Source of the DNA: Candidatus Hodarchaeota archaeon
GTDB lineage: Archaea; Asgardarchaeota; Heimdallarchaeia; Hodarchaeales; YT1-039
Length of the DNA: 35,725 bases
Direction of reading: 5' to 3'
Assembly (NCBI GenBank): GCA_016840025.1
Contig: JAEOTF010000251.1
Coordinates: 1-35,725 of the forward strand
Of the stretch, positions 34,099 to 35,725 are shown in pieces. Position 1 is the stretch's first letter. Every line of letters starts with the position of its first letter. The notes under the pieces are model-generated. The model did no database searches. It had not been told where the DNA came from and saw nothing but the letters and a program-made list of their open reading frames with translations. Position numbers and translations under genes: made by a program.

Positions 34099-34848
34099 AT
34101 GTATAAAGTAGTTATGCTTCGCCACGGTGAGAGTATTTGGAACAAATTAAATAAATTCACTGGCTGGACTGATGTTGACTTATCAGAAAAAGGAATTGAA
34201 GAAGCGAAGAAAGCTGGGCAGGTACTAAAGCAGGAGGGATATTCATTTGATATAGTTTACGAATCTGTTTTGATAAGAGCACTCCACACGACAGATATAG
34301 TTTTAAAAGTCATGGATCTAAAAAATATCCCCAGAAAACAAACTTGGAAGCTTAATGAACGGATGTATGGAGCACTTCAAGGTCTTAACAAAGCTGAAAC
34401 AGCCGCTAAACATGGTGAAGAACAAGTCCTCATTTGGCGACGTAGTTATGACATAAGACCGCCTTCTTTAGAAAAAAGTGATGAAAGATATCCTGGACAT
34501 GACCCAAACTATAGTAATTTGGATGAAAAAGACATTCCTCTAACGGAATGTTTGAAAGACACGGTAGCAAGGGTTCTACCATACTGGAATGAAGTTATTG
34601 TTCCAACCATTAGATCTGGAAAGAAAGTATTTATTTCAGCACATGGTAACAGTCTACGAGCATTGGTAAAACACCTTGATAATGTTCCAGAAGATGTGAT
34701 ACTCAAGCTCAATATTCCAACAGGAATTCCTCTTGTGTATGAACTGGCAGATGATTTGAAACCAATTAAGCACTATTACCTTGGTGATCCCGAAGCTGTC
34801 AAAAAAGCAATGCAGGCTGTAGCAGATCAGGGTAAGGTAAAAAAATGA
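34099..34848 (+). CDS. gpmA: 2,3-bisphosphoglycerate-dependent phosphoglycerate mutase, 249 aa
   Basis: The phosphohistidine motif is LRHGESIWN (H9), with LSEKG near 28-32, [14 protein letters not shown] (E87) and the second histidine [10 protein letters not shown] (H182). All match the dPGM family of bacteria and eukaryotes, of typical length. It interconverts 3- and 2-phosphoglycerate in glycolysis/gluconeogenesis. Most Archaea use the unrelated cofactor-independent enzyme, so this gene was probably acquired from bacteria. ATG 34099 was chosen over TTG 34078 because AAAGGAG lies eight bases before it. Confidence 0.95.
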   Translation: MYKVVMLRHGESIWNKLNKFTGWTDVDLSEKGIEEAKKAGQVLKQEGYSFDIVYESVLIRALHTTDIVLKVMDLKNIPRKQTWKLNERMYGALQGLNKAETAAKHGEEQVLIWRRSYDIRPPSLEKSDERYPGHDPNYSNLDEKDIPLTECLKDTVARVLPYWNEVIVPTIRSGKKVFISAHGNSLRALVKHLDNVPEDVILKLNIPTGIPLVYELADDLKPIKHYYLGDPEAVKKAMQAVADQGKVKK

Positions 34849-35189
34849 AGTGAGTGTTACGCTGAGGACCAAGATTCTCGCGTTAAACTGCCTTATACGA
34901 GCACCATCATTAAGAAGATGCCTAAGATCGGCAGGCAACTAATGAACCCGATTGTTAGGGAACGAACGACTTTTCCAAACTTTTTCTTCTTTTCTTTGCT
35001 TTGCTTTGCCATCTTTCGTCTGAGTAATCTATCGTTAAGGTGAAAGAAAAGGATATGCATCATAAACTAAAAGATCTATATAGATACAATTAATGGAACT
35101 CTTAATTTCAATCTAAGAAAAGGAGTAGTACAGCTTTACTGATTTGATATCCATGCTTAATTACTTGATTTCTTTCAATATTCCCTATT
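34849..35189. other. 341-base gap
   Basis: No gene seen. It includes a pyrimidine-rich tract (about 34969-35010) with three copies of TTTGC, perhaps a terminator for the mutase gene, and otherwise AT-rich sequence. Confidence 0.4.
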
Positions 35190-35525
35190 CTATATTTGTA
35201 CCTTACATCCTTTGGCTTTAAGTGTCTCCACCCAGGGTTTCAGATTTTTAGGGAGAGATCTATGTTGTTTTTTGTCTTTCCAGTTAATTCCAAGTATTTG
35301 TAGATTCTTGAGGTTACTTAAACTCTCGGGAAGCGACTTCAATGGATTATTAAATATATTCAATTCTTTCAGGTTGCGCAAGTTGCCTAATCCCTCAGGA
35401 AGTGAAGTTAACTGATTATCTTGAAGCCAAAACTTTTCGAGACTAACTAAATTTCCTATACTTTTGGGTAAAAATAAGAATTGTCTACCATTAACAGGGC
35501 TTACAGTTTCAGAAATATTAATCAT
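35190..35525 (-). CDS. Short leucine-rich-repeat protein, 111 aa
   Basis: About three repeats of the plant/ROCO-like pattern L-P-x-x-L-x-x-L-x-x-L-x-x-L (SIGNLVSLEKFWLQDNQLTS, GLGNLRNLKELNIFNNPLKS, SLSNLKNLQILGI) and a capping end (PKNLKPWVETLKAKGCKVQI). It is shorter than most LRR proteins and starts abruptly at ATG 35525 directly after an in-frame TAA. It may be the remnant of a larger gene or a free-standing small binding protein. No GTPase domain is in the window. Confidence 0.7.
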   Translation of the reverse strand: MINISETVSPVNGRQFLFLPKSIGNLVSLEKFWLQDNQLTSLPEGLGNLRNLKELNIFNNPLKSLPESLSNLKNLQILGINWKDKKQHRSLPKNLKPWVETLKAKGCKVQI

Positions 35526-35553
35526 TTAAAAAAGAAAAATGAAGTTATAGATC

Positions 35554-35725
35554 CTAATCTGCTTTTTTTATTGTTTTTCGGTATTTTACCACCGTCATTA
35601 CGAAAAACGATGTTAAAACGAAGAAAATACTCGATTGTTTGAATTCAGGAATCGCAGAACCAACAATAGTGACATCATCAAAGAATATTGTTTCATTTAG
35701 TGTGGGGTGCAAAGGATTTCTTCGG
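35554..35725 (-). CDS. C-terminal anchor of a surface protein (N-terminus beyond right edge)
   Basis: The minus-strand frame is open from the right edge to TAG at 35554-35556, 56 residues. It ends with TIFFDDVTIVGSAIPEFKQ, a hydrophobic segment (SIFFVLTSFFVMTVVKYRK) and a short basic tail. The combination IPEF, then a transmembrane helix, then K/R is the usual C-terminal anchor of archaeal secreted proteins. The strand pattern before it suggests a beta-rich extracellular part. Confidence 0.65.
   Translation of the reverse strand, partial: RRNPLHPTLNETIFFDDVTIVGSAIPEFKQSSIFFVLTSFFVMTVVKYRKTIKKAD

Noticed and set aside
34849..35000. Possible structured RNA after the mutase gene
   Set aside because: No tRNA cloverleaf, C/D-box pair or long stem could be drawn.
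1..35725. CRISPR array, rRNA or tRNA genes
   Set aside because: No regularly spaced direct repeats and no conserved RNA signatures were seen on either strand.

Overview
The window is AT-rich archaeal DNA. A 71-residue archaeal histone, a divergent TFIIB-like protein, a two-HTH TrmB-type regulator, a UbiA prenyltransferase, AAGGTGA/GGAGG ribosome-binding sites and TATA boxes of the type GCTTTAAATAG all say Archaea. A longin-DENN-like (folliculin-like) protein, a dual-specificity phosphatase and a clostripain-family protease suggest an Asgard archaeon. That placement is inference: no rRNA, tRNA or marker gene is present to settle it.

Layout. 1-3316 (minus) is the N-terminal 1,105 residues of a giant secreted protein made of Ig-like repeats. 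3436-5226 (plus) holds three hypothetical genes, the last two overlapping in different frames. 5296-9804 mixes small hypotheticals, the UbiA enzyme, a TFIIB-like protein without its zinc ribbon, and a pair of membrane-anchored proteins. 9874-11772 (minus) is a receiver-PAS-PAS-histidine kinase. 12017-15443 is a decaying zone: a 57-residue orphan ORF, a luciferase-like oxidoreductase broken twice, a TnpB (IS605) transposase broken twice but still carrying its 3' hairpin end, a TIGR04076 gene, and a remnant of a type I restriction HsdR subunit. 15499-17175 is a P-loop ATPase with an unassigned C-terminal domain. 17456-18721 is the folliculin-like gene with a small Cys-rich gene after it. A 7-TM protein and a solo IS605-type end follow, then the histone.

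25909-20577 (minus) is the clearest operon: nitroreductase, two small unknown proteins, an SCP2-like lipid carrier, 3-hydroxyacyl-CoA dehydrogenase, enoyl-CoA hydratase, an SCP-x-type thiolase (frameshifted here) and its DUF35 zinc-ribbon/OB partner. Most junctions overlap or are tight. Together they cover the hydration, oxidation and thiolysis steps of fatty acyl-CoA beta-oxidation (or the reverse), with a flavoprotein and a lipid carrier. A large TrmB-type regulator lies just upstream on the same strand.

28228-35725 holds a beta-CASP metallo-beta-lactamase nuclease with a long novel N-terminus, a cytosolic C11 protease, a phosphatase, a small gene with an in-frame TGA, a FIST-C-like protein, a bacterial-type phosphoglycerate mutase, a leucine-rich-repeat protein and the C-terminal anchor of another surface protein.

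Five loci carry frameshifts or in-frame stops, two of the frameshifts close to poly-T runs, so sequencing error and real decay both need considering. I saw no CRISPR array, rRNA or tRNA gene.
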